A DNA stretch of 64,000 nucleotides from Flavobacteriales bacterium (GTDB lineage: Bacteria > Bacteroidota > Bacteroidia > Flavobacteriales_D > Sanyastnellaceae). A program made the translations under genes and the position numbers. The first letter of the stretch is position 1; each line of letters opens with the position of its first letter. Of this stretch, positions 61,583 through 64,000 are shown piece after piece. The notes under the pieces were generated by a model. The model was not told the DNA's origin. It did not search any database and saw only the letters and a list, made by a program, of their open reading frames with translations. The stretch is taken from positions 62,001 to 126,000 of the forward strand of contig JAIXWX010000022.1 in assembly GCA_027491075.1 (NCBI GenBank), in the 5' to 3' direction.

Positions 61583-62380
61583 ATGACTTCTCAAGAATTA
61601 CAAGATTTAACCAACAATGTGATTGAATTAAGTCGATCAATTGGCGAATGGATGATTTCGCAGAGGATCGATAAACATATGGCCGAAATAAAGACGGAGA
61701 ATAACTTGGTCACTTATGTTGACAAAGAAAGTGAGCGACGTTTTGTTGAGGGACTTCAAATGCTCCTTCCTGAAGCTGGTTTTGTAGCAGAGGAAGGTAG
61801 TGGAACGCCCAAGCCAGGAGGTTTGAACTGGGTGATTGATCCATTAGACGGCACCACCAACTTCGTTCACGGTGTGCCTGTTTGGTGCACCAGTATTGGT
61901 CTAACGGATGAAAACGAGTCCATTTTAGGGGTGATTTTCGATCCAAATAGAAACGAAATGTTTAGCGCATCCAGAGGAAATGGTGCTTTTTTGAACGGTC
62001 AGAAAATAGAGGTCTCTAGCATAAATATTCTATCTGCATCATTGTTAGCGACGGGGTTTCCTTATGATGATTTTGGAAGAGAAGAGCCATATATGCATTT
62101 GTTCAAAAAGTTAATGCGCTCCACAAGGGGTATGAGAAGATTAGGCAGTGCAGCATTGGATATGGCGTGGACAGCTTGTGGCAGATTCGAAGGATTCTAT
62201 GAATACGGTCTTAATCCGTGGGATGTCGCTGCGGGTGTTGTCATCATAAAAGAAGCTGGCGGAAAAGCGACAGAATTTAACGGTGGAGATAATCCAGTTT
62301 TTGGAGAGGACTTGAACTGTACCAATGGGCATATTCATGCAGAACTCGAAGAAGTAATTTCCCTATTCTTTTCTAAATAA
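61583..62380 (+). CDS. Inositol monophosphatase family protein
   Basis: 265 residues. Metal-binding motifs FVAEEGSG, WVIDPLDGTTNFVHG and the C-terminal NPWDVAAGVVIIKEAGG identify the family, which dephosphorylates myo-inositol phosphate, and in some members 3'-phosphoadenosine phosphate or fructose bisphosphate. Which substrate is used here cannot be told; a SuhB-like role is possible. It is monocistronic, divergent from the FdhF-like gene and convergent with the receptor gene. Confidence 0.93.
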   Translation: MTSQELQDLTNNVIELSRSIGEWMISQRIDKHMAEIKTENNLVTYVDKESERRFVEGLQMLLPEAGFVAEEGSGTPKPGGLNWVIDPLDGTTNFVHGVPVWCTSIGLTDENESILGVIFDPNRNEMFSASRGNGAFLNGQKIEVSSINILSASLLATGFPYDDFGREEPYMHLFKKLMRSTRGMRRLGSAALDMAWTACGRFEGFYEYGLNPWDVAAGVVIIKEAGGKATEFNGGDNPVFGEDLNCTNGHIHAELEEVISLFFSK

Positions 62381-62407
62381 AAAAAGCCATTCTACTTAAA
62401 GAACGGC
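62381..62407 (-). terminator. Terminator of the TonB-dependent receptor gene
   Basis: Stem 62386-62393 with 62400-62407 (one mismatch), followed on the minus strand by a seven-T run. It lies between two convergent genes and also gives a weaker signal on the plus strand. Confidence 0.75.
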
Positions 62408-62431
62408 CCTTTTACGAATTTTAGAAAATAG

Positions 62432-64000
62432 TTAGATTCTATAGGTGACATTGAAATTGAACAATCGTCCTGGACGGATCGTTTGCCAATCGTATTGTTG
62501 ACCTTTGAACTCATAGTATTTCTTAATTTCTACATCAAGAATATTTCTGGCTTGAACTCCCACTGTAAAGTGTTTTCCAATGGTTTTCGAAGCAGTGAAG
62601 TCTAACAAACCAACGGCCTGATCGTAGATATCGGGGGTTCCACCCTTTGTCACAAGGAAGAGCTTTGGACCTTGTAGGTTGTATGCTAGATTTAGATTTA
62701 ACCCATTCGCTCTTACATAAGAAATATAGGCATTAACGATATAAGGAGCTTGGCCAAATAAAGGACGATATTCTTTGTGCGAAGGGTTAGTTGCTCTGAT
62801 TTGTGCCAATTCATCATCCACAATAGTTGTGCGAGAAACGATGTAAGAAAAATTCACCCCAACACTCAGCGGTGCCGGATTGCCCTCACGACCACGGATA
62901 ATGGCTTTTTTACCTTCTAATTCAAAACCATATACTACAGAACGAGATACATTCTCCCAAGTCAACTCAATGTTTGCTGCATTTGGATTGGTTACCAACT
63001 CAATTGGGTTGGTGAAGTCTTTATAGAATACACCTACGGAGTATATTTCTCCAGGATTTGGGAAGTGTTCAAATCGAACATCGATGTTATCCACACTCAC
63101 CATATCCAGTTCTGGATTTCCAGTCAATTGAGTTTGTGTTTCAAAATCGAATGTTGAAAATGGTGCTTTTTCGAGGAAGCTAGGTCTTGCGAGCGTTTTA
63201 TTATATCCAAAGCGCAGATTTGTAATTTTTCTATCAGACTCACTGAGCTGCCAGTTTACGTTCACAGATGGAAGGACATTCAATTCATCCAGCTTGCCGA
63301 TAAACTCTTTTCTCAATTCTTCATTCAAAAGAGGATCTTCCAACTTTCGGCTTTCAAGTAACATGTCTGTTTTTTCCAGACGTGTACCAGCAACGATTCT
63401 GACATTTTTTAGAACATTAAAATCTGCCATTAAGTAAGTACTGATCACCTGTTGATTTGCGGTATATGAATTTTGAAGTTCTGTATCTTCTCTAACGTAT
63501 AGATAAGGACTATTCGAACCAGGATTTACTGTGAAATTAGAAGGATTGAAATAATTCACTGGATTTCCGTCGTAAGTAATACCATCTGCAATAAAGCTGT
63601 AACGTTGTTCATTCAAAACTCTGGTAGCAAAAGTTCTTCCCGCGCCAAACATGAACTTTGTATCACCTCCAATCAGATTATCCATTGGTAATTCTACATC
63701 TACGTGGGTATCTAACATAGATTCATCCATTTGACGGAAGTAACGTGTTGGAGAAGGATACAAGTTATCTAAAACAGCATATTGTAATTGACCTGCTTCC
63801 GTCTGTTCAATTGTGAAACCTGGGAAATATTCCTCTAGGTTTTCGCCGTCAGCAATGTAAGCAAGAGCTTGAGCGGTAACATCGTTTCCATTGGCGTCCA
63901 AGTAAAGCGTTTGTGCAGGCATTTCTTCATAGCTATTGAAAAACACCCTTAAATCAGGTGTGTCCTGCTTGCCCCGAGTATAAGATCCAATCCACGAAAC
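62432..64000 (-). CDS. TonB-dependent receptor, C-terminal beta-barrel portion, cut by the window end
   Basis: 522 codons are visible and the frame stays open to the last base (VSWIGSYTRGKQDTPDLRVF continues in from beyond 64000), so the GTG at 63946 is not the start. The part seen is a large outer membrane barrel: NVLPSVNVNWQLSESDRKITNLRFGYNKTLARPSF, ENxDxRFEHFPNPGEIYSVGVFYKDFTNPIE, FELEGKKAI, and the terminal strand FNFNVTYRI. It resembles the carboxypeptidase-regulatory-like, OmpR-fold receptors of Bacteroidota. The plug and TonB box lie outside the window, so the substrate is unknown. Confidence 0.88.
   Translation of the reverse strand, partial: VSWIGSYTRGKQDTPDLRVFFNSYEEMPAQTLYLDANGNDVTAQALAYIADGENLEEYFPGFTIEQTEAGQLQYAVLDNLYPSPTRYFRQMDESMLDTHVDVELPMDNLIGGDTKFMFGAGRTFATRVLNEQRYSFIADGITYDGNPVNYFNPSNFTVNPGSNSPYLYVREDTELQNSYTANQQVISTYLMADFNVLKNVRIVAGTRLEKTDMLLESRKLEDPLLNEELRKEFIGKLDELNVLPSVNVNWQLSESDRKITNLRFGYNKTLARPSFLEKAPFSTFDFETQTQLTGNPELDMVSVDNIDVRFEHFPNPGEIYSVGVFYKDFTNPIELVTNPNAANIELTWENVSRSVVYGFELEGKKAIIRGREGNPAPLSVGVNFSYIVSRTTIVDDELAQIRATNPSHKEYRPLFGQAPYIVNAYISYVRANGLNLNLAYNLQGPKLFLVTKGGTPDIYDQAVGLLDFTASKTIGKHFTVGVQARNILDVEIKKYYEFKGQQYDWQTIRPGRLFNFNVTYRI

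Noticed and set aside
63944-63946. GTG at 63946 as the start of the TonB-dependent receptor
   Set aside because: The frame is open to the window edge and the upstream residues continue the receptor sequence.

Overview
The window is 64 kb of ordinary chromosome from a member of the Bacteroidota, most likely a flavobacterium-like lineage. Several lines of sequence evidence agree: many start codons are preceded by the Bacteroidota -7 promoter element TAnnTTTG; five or so secreted proteins end in type IX secretion (T9SS) type A sorting domains; there are SprB-type repeats, a TonB-dependent receptor, a type B L31 protein, and RibBA, XerD and EttA of the group's usual form. I see no prophage, insertion sequence, CRISPR array, rRNA or plasmid function.

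Layout. 1-3.5 kb: the end of a type II NADH dehydrogenase, a tRNA-Met, a START-like protein, and a minus-strand paaJ-paaY-trmN6 operon. 3.6-8.6 kb: surE, a small membrane protein, lpxB and a SpoIID-like protein as one operon, then a secreted PDZ protein. 8.7-12.8 kb: a minus-strand run atoB, capD-like dehydratase, hypothetical, yigZ-like. 12.9-16.6 kb: a 1227-residue secreted M43 metalloprotease. 16.7-21.1 kb: a sugar operon pfkA-gapA-BadF-type kinase-pgmB, divergent from a NUDIX/NrtR-type regulator, with two matching palindromes in between. 21.1-28.1 kb: ilvE, a LuxR-type response regulator, argS, ribBA, rpmE2 and a duplicated-domain SPOR-like protein.

28.2-40 kb: xerD and a trailing operon, ettA, a metallophosphoesterase, an NlpC/P60 hydrolase, a FAD reductase plus membrane ferredoxin pair, and mtaB. 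41-47.5 kb: htpG, lemA, two TPM-domain genes, a TerB/J-domain protein, plsC and a BamA-like barrel. 47.5-52.6 kb: aat, a CoA-type NUDIX hydrolase, a secreted protein, an ECF sigma factor with a probable anti-sigma protein, and a crotonase. 52.6-64 kb: small hypothetical proteins, pyrR-pyrB, a STAS protein, a T9SS cargo protein, rnz, a DUF58 protein with an FdhF/YdeP-type molybdoenzyme, an inositol monophosphatase and a TonB-dependent receptor cut by the window end.

The most interesting observations concern regulation. (1) A pair of near-identical palindromes exactly 95 bp apart in the pfkA/NUDIX divergent promoter region looks like a local sugar-responsive operator system. (2) Eight genes have a -7 element followed by exactly four bases and then the start codon, which predicts leaderless mRNAs. 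(3) pyrR and a divergent hydrolase have overlapping, mutually exclusive promoters, and pyrR has no room for an attenuator leader. No clearly new multi-gene system is proven by the sequence alone. The redox pair at 36.3-38.6 kb and the htpG-lemA-TPM-TerB/J cluster are the best candidates for functions not yet defined.
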